Below, piece by piece: positions 37,311-44,401 of a stretch of 44,401 bases of DNA. Made by a program: the position numbers and the translations under genes. The stretch's first letter is position 1, and each line of letters begins with the position of its first letter. Origin of the DNA: Arenimonas sp. GTDB lineage: Bacteria > Pseudomonadota > Gammaproteobacteria > Xanthomonadales > Xanthomonadaceae. Below the pieces are notes generated by a model. The model did no database searches and was not told the DNA's origin. It saw only the letters and a list, made by a program, of their open reading frames with translations. The DNA lies in contig JAPLSJ010000035.1 of assembly GCA_026398695.1 (NCBI GenBank), positions 1 to 44,401 on the forward strand, written 5' to 3'.

Positions 37311-38197
37311 CAGCCGGCGTCCCTGGCCACCACCGGCTGCAGGGTCGGCGCACGGCGCGACAGCCACAGCAGGAACAGCCCCAGCGCCACCAGCGGCAGC
37401 GACAGCACCTGGCCCATGGTCAGCCAGCCGAAGGCCAGGTAGCCCAGGTGCGCATCGGGTTCGCGCACGAACTCCACCAGGAAGCGGAACGTGCCGTACA
37501 GCAGCGCGAACAGCCCCGACACCGCGTAGCGCGGCCGCGGCTTGCGCGAATACAGCAGCAGCACGGCCATCATCACCAGGCCCTCGAGCGCCATCTGGTA
37601 GAGCTGCGACGGATGCCGCGCGAAGCGGTCCAGCGCCCCCGTTTCATGCAGCGCGCGCAGCTGGTCCATCGGCAGGCGGGCGTATTCCGCCGGCAGGCTG
37701 TCCGGGAACACCACGCCCCAGCTGCCGCCGGTGGGCTTGCCCCACAGCTCGCCGCCGATGTAGTTGCCCAGGCGGCCGAAGCCCAGCCCCGAGGGAATGA
37801 TCGGCGCCACGAAATCCATCACGTCGAAGTAGTGCAGCTTGTGCCGGCGCGTCCACCACGCCGCGGCCAGCATCACGCCGATCAGGCCGCCGTGGAAGCT
37901 CATGCCGCCCTCGTTGATCTTGAGCAGCATCAGCGGGTTGGCGAGGAAGGCCTCGAAGCCGTAAAAAAGCACGTAGCCGATGCGGCCACCCAGCACCACG
38001 CCCAGCATGCCGTAGAACAGCAGGTCGCCGAAGGCGTTTTCGTCCACGCCGGGCAGCCGGCCGGCGCGTACGCGGTTGCGGCCGATGAACCAGGCCGCGC
38101 CGAAGGCCAGCAGGTACATCACGCCGTACCAGTGGATGCCGTGCGGCCAGAACGGCAGCGGAAGGGCGATCGGGTCGATGTCGTGCAGCAGGGTCAT
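37310..38197 (-). CDS. lgt: Prolipoprotein diacylglyceryl transferase
   Basis: 295 residues with seven membrane segments. Transfers diacylglycerol from phosphatidylglycerol to the lipobox cysteine of prolipoproteins. The Lgt signature [17 protein letters not shown] is at about residue 138, and [15 protein letters not shown] with the conserved histidine at about 97. The region YEALGSF-type C-terminal helix is read as [12 protein letters not shown]. First gene of lgt-thyA-folA. Confidence 0.95.
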   Translation of the reverse strand: MTLLHDIDPIALPLPFWPHGIHWYGVMYLLAFGAAWFIGRNRVRAGRLPGVDENAFGDLLFYGMLGVVLGGRIGYVLFYGFEAFLANPLMLLKINEGGMSFHGGLIGVMLAAAWWTRRHKLHYFDVMDFVAPIIPSGLGFGRLGNYIGGELWGKPTGGSWGVVFPDSLPAEYARLPMDQLRALHETGALDRFARHPSQLYQMALEGLVMMAVLLLYSRKPRPRYAVSGLFALLYGTFRFLVEFVREPDAHLGYLAFGWLTMGQVLSLPLVALGLFLLWLSRRAPTLQPVVARDAG

Positions 38198-38285
38198 GCG
38201 GGCTCCGGCGGGCGATGCGCCGGGGCGCGATCTGCCCGGCCATTTTGCCCCAGCCGGCCGTTCCGCCCAAGCACCGCCGTCCGCC

Positions 38286-39488
38286 TCATGCCGGGATCAC
38301 GCGGGCGATGACGCCCTTGAGGTAGTCGGTTTCCGGGATGGCCGGGTGCACCGGGTGGTCGGCCGCCTGCGACAGGGGCTCGAGCAACTGCACCTGCCGG
38401 TCCAGGTGGCGCGCGCCGGCCTGCAGGCCGTCGATGAGCGCCTCGCGCGGCATGTGGTGGCTGCACGAGCAGGTGACCAGGATGCCGTCGCGCTCGAGCA
38501 CCTGCATGCCCAGCTCATTCAGGCGGCGATACGCCAGCGAGCCTTCCTTGAAGTCCTTCTTGCGCTTCACGAACGCCGGCGGGTCCAGGATCACCACGTC
38601 CCACTTGCGCCGCTCGGCCCGGGCCGCCTTCAGGAACTCGAAGGCGTCGGCCGCATGGGCCTGCACGCGGTCGCCCATGCCGTTGAGTTCGATGTTGGCG
38701 CGGATGCCGGCCACCGCGCGCGCCGAGGCGTCCACGCAGTCCACCGCGCTGGCGCCGAAGGCGGCCGCGCGCAGGCCCCAGCCGCCCAGGTAGCTGAAGA
38801 CGTCCAGCACTTTCGCCCCGCGCGCATAAGGCGCCAGACGGTCGCGGTTGCCGCGCTGGTCGTAGAACCAGCCGGTCTTCTGGCCTTCGCGCAGGTCGCA
38901 CAGGAAATCCACCCCGCCCTCGCGGGCGATCGCCGGGCCGTCCAGCGTGCCGTGCACCAGCTCCACCGAATCGGCCAGGCCTTCGATGGCGCGTGCGCCG
39001 CTGTCGTTCTTCCACAGCAGCGCCGAAGGCGCCAGCACCTTCAGGATGGCTTCGGTGATTTCGTCGCGCAGCCGGTCCATGCCGGCGGTGGTGGCCTGGG
39101 CCACCACCACGTCGCCGAAACGCTCAACGGTGAGCCCGGGCAGGCCGTCGCTCTCGCCGAACACCAGGCGGTAGTAAGGCTCGGCGAACAGACGCTCACG
39201 CAGCGACAGCGCCACCTTCAGCCGGTGCACCACCAGCGAGCGGTCGAGCGCATGGCCGGCGCGATCCACCAGGCGTGCGGCGATCAGGGTCGACGGGTTC
39301 ACGTAACCGGTGCCCAGCGGCTTGCCGCCGGCCTCGAGGATCGTCACCGGGTCGCCCGGCTGGAAGCCGGTGAGCGGCGTCCTGGCGACGTCCACTTCGT
39401 TGCTGAACACCCACAGGTGGCCGGCGCGCAGGCGACGTTCCTCGCCGCGCCGGAGCACCAGCGCGGGGTAATCGGGGGACTGGGACAT
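38286..39488 (-). CDS. rlmI: 23S rRNA (cytosine1962-C5)-methyltransferase RlmI-like
   Basis: 400 residues (E. coli RlmI 396). N-terminal PUA domain ([22 protein letters not shown] to about residue 80), a central EEHGVTF-type beta region ([17 protein letters not shown]), then a SAM-dependent methyltransferase domain with [20 protein letters not shown] near 225 and the catalytic [12 protein letters not shown] near 300 and VTCSCSHHM near 345. Methylates 23S rRNA; position is by homology. Separated by 88 bases from lgt on the same strand. Confidence 0.9.
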   Translation of the reverse strand: MSQSPDYPALVLRRGEERRLRAGHLWVFSNEVDVARTPLTGFQPGDPVTILEAGGKPLGTGYVNPSTLIAARLVDRAGHALDRSLVVHRLKVALSLRERLFAEPYYRLVFGESDGLPGLTVERFGDVVVAQATTAGMDRLRDEITEAILKVLAPSALLWKNDSGARAIEGLADSVELVHGTLDGPAIAREGGVDFLCDLREGQKTGWFYDQRGNRDRLAPYARGAKVLDVFSYLGGWGLRAAAFGASAVDCVDASARAVAGIRANIELNGMGDRVQAHAADAFEFLKAARAERRKWDVVILDPPAFVKRKKDFKEGSLAYRRLNELGMQVLERDGILVTCSCSHHMPREALIDGLQAGARHLDRQVQLLEPLSQAADHPVHPAIPETDYLKGVIARVIPA

Positions 39489-39536
39489 GGGGACGGCCGA
39501 GGGACTACGGCCGCCAGTATCGCAGGGATGGCCCGG

Positions 39537-40259
39537 TCAGGTGGGCCCGCGGTGCTTGCGCCTGGACAGGATGTTCAGTGCCTCGACGCCGGCCGAGAAC
39601 GCCATCGCGAAGTAGAGGAACCTGCGGTCGATGTGCACGTCGAAGCCATCGGCCACCAGCGCCGCACCCACCAGGATGATGAAGGTGAGCGCCAGCATCT
39701 TCACCGTCGGGTGGCGGTCGATGAAGTCGCCGATCGGGTTGGCCGCGAACAGCATCACCGCCACGGCCACCAGGATGGCGGCCACCATGACGTACTTGTT
39801 GTCCACCATGCCCACCGCGGTGATCACCGAGTCGAGCGAGAAGACGATGTCGATCACCGCGATCTGGGCGATCACGTAGCCGAACACCGCCGACGGCTTG
39901 GTGCCGATATCTTCTTCTTCGCCGCGGCCCTCGACCGAGTCGTGGATTTCCATCGTGCCCTTGACCAGCAGGAACAGTCCGCCGGTGATCAGCACCAGGT
40001 CGCGCACCGAGAAGTCCTGGCCGAACAGGCTGAACAGGTTGGTCTGCATGCTGGCCAGGAACGCCAGCGACAGCAGCAGCATGATGCGGGTGACGCAGGC
40101 CAGCGCCAGGCCGAACTTGCGCGCCCTGGGCCGCTGTTCGGGCGGCAGCTTGCTGACGGCGATGGAAATGAAGACCAGGTTGTCGATGCCCAGCACGATC
40201 TCGAGCGTGGCCAGGGTCAGCAGCGCGACCCAGATTTCAGTGCTGAACAACCATTCCAT
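39537..40259 (-). CDS. TerC family integral membrane protein
   Basis: 240 residues with about seven membrane segments. The opening LEIVLGIDNLVFISIAVSKLPPEQRPRARKFGL and the second repeat IVFSLDSVITAVGMVDNK each carry the acidic residues (DN, DS) in helices typical of TerC/YkoY proteins. The family is linked to metal (manganese) efflux or loading of exported metalloenzymes; the tellurite-resistance name comes from the founding member. It lies nine bases upstream of dgkA's stop, on the same strand, so dgkA is transcribed first. Confidence 0.9.
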   Translation of the reverse strand: MEWLFSTEIWVALLTLATLEIVLGIDNLVFISIAVSKLPPEQRPRARKFGLALACVTRIMLLLSLAFLASMQTNLFSLFGQDFSVRDLVLITGGLFLLVKGTMEIHDSVEGRGEEEDIGTKPSAVFGYVIAQIAVIDIVFSLDSVITAVGMVDNKYVMVAAILVAVAVMLFAANPIGDFIDRHPTVKMLALTFIILVGAALVADGFDVHIDRRFLYFAMAFSAGVEALNILSRRKHRGPT

Positions 40260-40268
40260 CGTTTCGCC

Positions 40269-40655
40269 TCAGTTCGTGTAACGGGGCAGCAGGATGAGGC
40301 CCCAGCAGATCAGTACGTTCATGTCCGACAGGAACACCGCCGCCGAGCCCATGTCCTTGGCGCGGCCGGCCAGCTCATTGTGCTCGGCGCCCCAGCGGTC
40401 CACGACCGCCTCGACGGCGGAGTTGAGCACCTCCACCACCAGCACCAGCACCAGCGAACCGATGAGGATGGCGCGCTCGACGCCGTCCGAGCCCAGCCAG
40501 AAGCCCAGCGGCGCCAGCACCAGGAACAGGTAGACCTCGAGGCGGAACGAGGACTCGACGTCCCAGGTCGCGCGCAGCCCCTTCATCGACCACAGGAACG
40601 CCTGCCATGCCTTGAACGGGCTGCGGGGGGCGTGGCTACCGGTGCTGTCGGCCAT
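40269..40655 (-). CDS. dgkA: Diacylglycerol kinase DgkA
   Basis: 128 residues (E. coli 122), three membrane helices. Phosphorylates diacylglycerol, a by-product of membrane-derived oligosaccharide and lipid turnover. The signature EVLNSAVEAVVDRWGAEHNELAGRAKDMGSAAV is complete, and FRLEVYLFLVLAP forms the second helix. The ATG at 40655 is favoured over one 37 codons upstream that has no family similarity. Divergent from the DUF533-like gene across 142 bases in which I see only a weak -10 (CAAAAT) for dgkA. Confidence 0.94.
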   Translation of the reverse strand: MADSTGSHAPRSPFKAWQAFLWSMKGLRATWDVESSFRLEVYLFLVLAPLGFWLGSDGVERAILIGSLVLVLVVEVLNSAVEAVVDRWGAEHNELAGRAKDMGSAAVFLSDMNVLICWGLILLPRYTN

Positions 40656-40797
40656 GGGTCGTGGGAGGGTGCCGTCGGGATCAACAAGCCATTTTGCCAC
40701 AAGCGGCCCCGGACCCCTGACTGATGCCACCCCTCCCTTGTGCCGGGCGGGTACCCACCCCAACATTGTTGACTACCCATTCCGAGCGGAGCCTTGC

Positions 40798-41478
40798 ATG
40801 TTCAACCCCGAGCAACTGTTGGGCCAATTGATGGGCGACGCGATGTCGGGCCAGTTGGGCGGCGGCAAGCGCAAGCACAAGCGCAGCGGCGGCCTGGGCG
40901 GCCTGTTGGGCGGCAGCAGTGGCGGCGGCATGCTCGGCGGCATGTCCGGTGGCACCAAGGCCAAGCTGGGCCTGGGCCTGCTCGGCATCGCCGTGGCGGC
41001 TTACCAGCACTACCAGAAACCGGCGGCACCCCAGGCCGTGATGGGCGGCGCCATGCCGCCTCCGCCGCCGGCCTCGTCGATGCCGCCCCCGCCTCCGCCG
41101 GCCAGCGCGCCGTCTCCGGCGCGGGTGGAACACGCCATGCACCTGCTGCGGGCCATGATCACCGCCGCGCACGCCGACGGCCTGATCGATGCCGGCGAGC
41201 GCGAGGCCATCCTGGGCCGCGCCCGCCAGGGCGGCCTGGACGCGGAAAGCCTCGAGGCCCTGGACGCCGAGATCCGCGCACCGCTGACGCTCGAGCAGCT
41301 GGCGGTGCGCACGCCGGCCAGCCTGCGCGCCGAGGTCTACGCCGCGGCGCTGATCGCCATCACGGCCGACACGGCTGAAGAGCGCGCATTCCTCGATCGC
41401 CTCGCCGCGCAGCTGACGCTTGATGCCGCGGCGCGCGCGGACATCCATGCGCAGCTGGGCGTGGACGCTCCGGCCTGA
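40798..41478 (+). CDS. DUF533 (YebE/TerB-like) protein
   Basis: 226 residues. An N-terminal Gly/Lys-rich region (1-55: GLGGLLGGSSGGGMLGGMSGG), a hydrophobic segment KLGLGLLGIAVAAYQHYQ (about 56-73) that may be a membrane helix or glycine-zipper-like, a Pro-rich linker (about 83-110), and a helical TerB-like domain (about 112-226, AMHLLRAMITAAHADGLIDAGEREAIL). This is the layout of the E. coli YebE/DUF533 family, whose function is unknown; yebE is an envelope-stress-responsive gene in E. coli. The next gene, 52 bases on, encodes a GYF-AIM24 protein and may be co-transcribed. Confidence 0.88.
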   Translation: MFNPEQLLGQLMGDAMSGQLGGGKRKHKRSGGLGGLLGGSSGGGMLGGMSGGTKAKLGLGLLGIAVAAYQHYQKPAAPQAVMGGAMPPPPPASSMPPPPPPASAPSPARVEHAMHLLRAMITAAHADGLIDAGEREAILGRARQGGLDAESLEALDAEIRAPLTLEQLAVRTPASLRAEVYAAALIAITADTAEERAFLDRLAAQLTLDAAARADIHAQLGVDAPA

Positions 41479-41530
41479 CACCCGTCGGGCCTGAAGGCCC
41501 GACCACCCCCACCCCTCAAGGAGTTCCCCC

Positions 41531-42559
41531 ATGCACCAGTGGTTCCTCAGCTACCAGGGCCAACAAATGGGCCCGCTGGACCAGGCGGCCGCCATCGCCC
41601 AGGCCACGCGCGATCCCGCCGGGCACTGCTGGCGCCAGGGCTTCGCGGAATGGATCCCGATCAGCGCCTGCACCGAACTGCGGGCCGAATCCGCGCCCAG
41701 CGCAATGATGGCGCCGGTGCCGCCGCCGGCGGTGGCCGCGGGAACGGGCCATCGCAGCGACGTCATCGACTACCGCATCTACGGCGAGGACATGCAGTTC
41801 GTCGAGATCGAGCTCGACCCGGGCGAGAGCGCCGTCGCCGAGGCCGGATCGATGATGTACAAGGACTCGATGGTGAGCATGGACACCGTGTTCGGCGACG
41901 GCTCGGCCAGCGCCGGCAGCAGCGGTGGCTTCATGGACAAGCTGGTGGGCGCGGGCAAGCGCCTGATCACCGGCGAGAGCCTGTTCACCACGGTCTTCTC
42001 GCACACCGGCGCCAGCGGCAAGGCCAAGGTGGCGTTCGCGGCGCCCTACCCCGGCACCATCGTGCCGATGACGCTGAGCAACTACGGCGGCACCATCATC
42101 GCGCAGAAGGACAGCTTCCTTTGCGCGGCGCGCGGCGTGTCGATCGGCCTGTTCTTCCAGAAGAAGATCATGACGGCGCTGTTCGGCGGCGAAGGTTTCA
42201 TCATGCAAAAGCTCACCGGCGACGGCCTGGTGTTCATCCACGCCGGCGGCACGATCGTTGAACGCGAGCTGCGCCCGGGCGAGCGCCTGGACGTGGACAC
42301 CGGCTGCGTGGTGGCCATGACCAGCACGGTGAACTTCGACATCCAGCCCGTGGGCGGCGTGAAGTCGATGCTGTTCGGCGGCGAAGGCGTGTTCCTGGCC
42401 ACGCTCACCGGCCCGGGCAAGGTGTGGCTGCAGTCGCTGCCGTTCTCGCGCCTGGCCGGCCGCATGTTCAGCGCCGCCTACCAGAAGGGCGGCAGCAAGG
42501 GCGAGGGCTCGGTGCTGGGCGGGCTGGGCGGGATCATCTCGGGCGACCGGGGGTTCTGA
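41531..42559 (+). CDS. GYF-like domain fused to an AIM24/TIGR00266 domain
   Basis: 342 residues. The first 50 (MHQWFLSYQGQQMGPLDQ...CWRQGFAEWIPIS) match the GYF_2 (DUF4339) domain, thought to bind proline-rich peptides. After a short Pro/Ala linker, residues 75-340 match the AIM24/TIGR00266 beta-sandwich family (FVEIELDPGESAVAEAGSMMYKD, AAPYPGTIVPMTL, GDGLVFIHAGGTIVERELRPGERLDVDTGCVVAM). No signal peptide. Function of bacterial AIM24 proteins is unknown; the mitochondrial homologue affects inner-membrane structure. A strong AAGGAG lies upstream. The neighbouring DUF533-like protein has a Pro-rich linker that a GYF domain could bind (inference). Confidence 0.9.
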   Translation: MHQWFLSYQGQQMGPLDQAAAIAQATRDPAGHCWRQGFAEWIPISACTELRAESAPSAMMAPVPPPAVAAGTGHRSDVIDYRIYGEDMQFVEIELDPGESAVAEAGSMMYKDSMVSMDTVFGDGSASAGSSGGFMDKLVGAGKRLITGESLFTTVFSHTGASGKAKVAFAAPYPGTIVPMTLSNYGGTIIAQKDSFLCAARGVSIGLFFQKKIMTALFGGEGFIMQKLTGDGLVFIHAGGTIVERELRPGERLDVDTGCVVAMTSTVNFDIQPVGGVKSMLFGGEGVFLATLTGPGKVWLQSLPFSRLAGRMFSAAYQKGGSKGEGSVLGGLGGIISGDRGF

Positions 42560-42569
42560 GCAAAGATTT

Positions 42570-42651
42570 CGTACCAGGTACAAAAATGAGCGGGCCCGGA
42601 TGTTCGGCAGGAAGCCGATATCCGGGCCCGTTCATTTTTGTACCTGGTACG
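42570..42651. repeat. 82-base inverted repeat with GTACCAGGTA ends, second copy
   Basis: Left arm 42570-42601 and right arm 42620-42651 are 32 bases each with one mismatched pair, around an 18-base loop. The outer 11 bases (CGTACCAGGTA and its complement) are identical to those of the palindrome at 23837-23910; the inner part differs (CAAAAATGAGCGGGCCCGGA). It lies between the convergent AIM24 and VOC genes and has A-runs and T-runs flanking the GC-rich stem, as expected for a two-way terminator. Confidence 0.9.
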
Positions 42652-42657
42652 TAAGCC

Positions 42658-43035
42658 TTATCTGCGGCGCGGCGCGCCCGCAGGCTGGTACAGGCTCAGT
42701 CCGTTGCCATCGGGGTCGATGAAGTCCAGCGTGAGCCCACCGTCGGGCGCTTCACTCACCGGCACCACGATTTCCACGCCCTTGGCGGCCAGCGCCTCGG
42801 CATAGTCGTCGATGCCGCCGTCGAGGTTGAACACCACCACCGGGCTGTCGCCGGCCTTCGCGGGCCGGGCGATGAACACCAGCGTCAGCTCGCCCAGCTG
42901 GCCCACCGCGAACGGCCCGTCGTGGCCCTCCACTTCGGCCACCGGCAGGCCCAGGGTGTCGCGGTAGAACACCAGCGCGCGGTCGAGCACGCTGACGAAG
43001 AAAACGATGGCGCCGACTCTGCATTGCGAAAGCAT
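42658..43035 (-). CDS. VOC (glyoxalase/bleomycin resistance-like) family protein
   Basis: 125 residues, one pair of beta-alpha-beta-beta-beta modules: RVGAIVFFVSVLDRALVFYRDTLGLPV at the start and LTLDFIDPDGNGLSLYQP at the end. VOC proteins include metal-dependent enzymes and binding proteins. The substrate is unknown here, and the canonical first metal histidine is not obvious. It lies 25 bases downstream of the sigma-factor gene on the same strand and is probably in its operon. Confidence 0.88.
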   Translation of the reverse strand: MLSQCRVGAIVFFVSVLDRALVFYRDTLGLPVAEVEGHDGPFAVGQLGELTLVFIARPAKAGDSPVVVFNLDGGIDDYAEALAAKGVEIVVPVSEAPDGGLTLDFIDPDGNGLSLYQPAGAPRRR

Positions 43036-43060
43036 GGGAGGTCTCCTCTGTGGTTCCCGT

Positions 43061-43687
43061 TTACTGGTTGCCGCCGGGGGGCAATCCGTGAGCGCCCCGG
43101 ATCACCAGCAGGTGACCGTCGGCATCGTGGGTGCCCAGGCCGGCGCGGCCGGCCAGCGCCGCCTTGAGCGATCGGCGCACCAGCCCGAACTGCAGCTCCA
43201 CGGCACGCGCGGGGTCGCGCAGGTAAGCCAGCGCCTGCGCCTCGGCCCGCTGCGCCGGCGGCAGTTCGCCCAGGGCCTTGCGGATGCGGGTAAGGCGCTG
43301 GCGGAACGCGGTGTCGGCCAGCCCCAGGATCCAGCGGATTTCTTCGGCCGACAATCCGTGCAGGGCGAGCACGGCCACGCGCCGGGCCGCTGGCGGCAAG
43401 GATCGCAGCAGGCTCTCCCGTGCGGGGCCATGGTCGGCGGTGTCGGCATGGGCGGCCATCGTTGGCCCGGCATCGGCACAAAGTGACTCGCGCCGCCTGC
43501 GCCGCACTGCCCCGCGTGCGGTCATCGCGGCCTGGTTCTTCAGTACGCCCTCAAGCCACGGCGCGTCGCCGCGCCCGGCCTCGAGCGCGGCCAGCAGCGC
43601 GTCCTGCAGCAGGTCGTCGGCGTCGGCGGGACGTTTGCTGAGCCGCCGGGCACGGGCGCGAAGGCGGCGGTAGGTGGCCAGGTCCAT
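43061..43687 (-). CDS. ECF-like RNA polymerase sigma factor
   Basis: 208 residues. A short region 2 (ADADDLLQDALLAALEAGRG, about 20-39) and a region 4 helix-turn-helix (LPPAARRVAVLALHGLSAEEIRWILGLADTAFRQRLTRIRKAL, about 102-145), followed by an unusual C-terminal extension of about 60 residues ending GTHDADGHLLVIRGAHGLPPGG. Region 2 is compact compared with typical ECF factors. No anti-sigma gene is adjacent: a TonB-dependent receptor lies upstream and a VOC gene downstream. The ATG at 43687 is chosen because an upstream ATG at 43789 would run into the receptor gene. Confidence 0.85.
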   Translation of the reverse strand: MDLATYRRLRARARRLSKRPADADDLLQDALLAALEAGRGDAPWLEGVLKNQAAMTARGAVRRRRRESLCADAGPTMAAHADTADHGPARESLLRSLPPAARRVAVLALHGLSAEEIRWILGLADTAFRQRLTRIRKALGELPPAQRAEAQALAYLRDPARAVELQFGLVRRSLKAALAGRAGLGTHDADGHLLVIRGAHGLPPGGNQ

Positions 43688-43718
43688 GGGCCGATTCTGG
43701 CATCCGCGGGCGCCGAGG

Positions 43719-44401
43719 TCAGCGCTGCCAGCGAACGTCCACGCCCAGCCACAGCGTGCGGCCGGAGCCCGGCTCGTAGAAACGGCCATTGCCGTCGTTG
43801 ACGATCACCGAGCCAACGTGGCGGCGGTCGAAAGCGTTGTCCAGGCGCACGAAGACCTGGCCGCCGTCGCGCAAGCCGCGCGACAGCCCCAGGTCGAACA
43901 GTGCGTATCCGGCCGCGGTGTCGCTGGCCGCGTCGTTCACCGTCACCGCAGAGACGTGGCGCAGTTCGGAGAAAGCGCGCCAGTCGCCGCGCCGGCCATC
44001 CCAGCGCAGGCGACCCATCGAGCGCGGCACGCCGGCCAGGCGCGTGCCGCGAGCAATCGCCTGCGTCGGCACCGTGCAGGGCGCGCCCGCGCAGGCCAGG
44101 TAGGTTTCGCGCACGCTGGCGTCGAGTCCGGTCCACGCGAACTGCAGCGTCATCGCCTCGCCCAGCGCCGCCTCCAGTTCGACCTCGATGCCCTGGCGCA
44201 GGCTGCGGCCCGCGTTCGCGAAGCTGGCGCGGCCACCGGCGTTGGTGGCCACCACCAGTTCGTCGCGCGTGTCGCTGCGAAACAGCGCCAGGTCGGCGCG
44301 CAGGCCGTCGCGGAGCCGCCACTTCAGGCCCAGCTCCACGTTGCGGCTGCGCGCCGGGCGCAGGTCGAGGTTGAGGCCCGAGCGGCCGTCGGGGCGGTAC
44401 G
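43719..44401 (-). CDS. TonB-dependent outer-membrane receptor, C-terminal part
   Basis: About 227 residues of the beta-barrel end; the gene continues beyond the window. The first visible part reads LNLDLRPARSRNVELGLKWRL, the characteristic barrel segment of TonB-dependent receptors, and the last strand ends WLGVDVRWQR with the aromatic-rich terminal strand these barrels need for assembly. The ending GSVIVNDGNGRFYEPGSGRT resembles YncD/PqqU-like receptors, but the ligand cannot be decided without the plug domain. It lies 31 bases upstream of the sigma-factor gene on the same strand. Confidence 0.9.
   Translation of the reverse strand, partial: YRPDGRSGLNLDLRPARSRNVELGLKWRLRDGLRADLALFRSDTRDELVVATNAGGRASFANAGRSLRQGIEVELEAALGEAMTLQFAWTGLDASVRETYLACAGAPCTVPTQAIARGTRLAGVPRSMGRLRWDGRRGDWRAFSELRHVSAVTVNDAASDTAAGYALFDLGLSRGLRDGGQVFVRLDNAFDRRHVGSVIVNDGNGRFYEPGSGRTLWLGVDVRWQR

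Overview
The window is a high-GC (roughly 70% by eye) chromosomal segment of a gammaproteobacterium. It most resembles the Xanthomonadaceae (Lysobacter, Luteimonas, Arenimonas or Pseudoxanthomonas-like). The queA-tgt-yajC-secD-secF and lptD-surA-pdxA-rsmA-apaG-apaH blocks are ordered as in gammaproteobacteria. Many genes start with GTG or TTG, and stop/start overlaps of the ATGA or GTGA kind are common. Species cannot be assigned from the sequence alone. There is no rRNA, tRNA, CRISPR array or intact mobile element.

Layout. 1-6489: the end of an M13-type metallopeptidase that has lost its zinc ligands, rapA, a rhomboid protease convergent to it, a 2OG-Fe(II) oxygenase, an alkyltransferase-like (ATL) gene and a small conserved gene. 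6501-8338: a perfect inverted repeat, then a Pit phosphate transporter with its PhoU-like partner. 8513-10471: a CorC/HlyC-type membrane protein and an ExoD protein. 10484-13533: an orphan PhnD-like binding protein translationally coupled to a GGDEF-EAL enzyme. 13594-15276: trmJ and suhB, divergent. 15355-16547: a small AT-richer islet with a secreted protein of unknown function and an IS3-like transposase scrap. 16548-22118: the preprotein translocase and queuosine operon. 22329-23831: a class III aminotransferase. 23922-26234: two ubiquinone-type FAD hydroxylases, the downstream one frameshifted. 26334-28400: a BtuM-like cobalamin transporter, an ATP:cob(I)alamin adenosyltransferase and a histone-deacetylase-family amidohydrolase. 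28389-28877: msrB. 28865-35473: outer-membrane biogenesis, rRNA methylation and ApaGH operon. 35548-36015: a small secreted protein. 36019-38197: lgt-thyA-folA. 38286-40655: rlmI, a TerC-family protein and dgkA. 40798-42559: a DUF533-like protein and a GYF-AIM24 protein. 42658-44401: VOC protein, sigma factor and the end of a TonB-dependent receptor, all on the minus strand.

How the genes work together. Most of the window is housekeeping: protein export (YajC-SecD-SecF), outer-membrane assembly (LptD, SurA), lipoprotein maturation (Lgt), tRNA and rRNA modification (QueA, Tgt, TrmJ, RlmI, RsmA), folate and dTMP supply (ThyA, FolA), PLP and ubiquinone synthesis (PdxA, UbiH), B12 use (BtuM-like, PduO-type) and phosphate uptake (Pit plus PhoU-like).

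I found no obviously new multi-gene defence or secretion system. The items most worth a second look are: (i) two long palindromes with identical GTACCAGGTA ends, each between convergent genes about 19 kb apart; (ii) the binding-protein/GGDEF-EAL pair, which looks like a ligand-gated c-di-GMP switch; (iii) the catalytically dead M13 homologue; (iv) the frameshifted FAD hydroxylase that has lost about 70 bases; and (v) the BtuM-like gene with its cysteine at residue 80, next to an adenosyltransferase.
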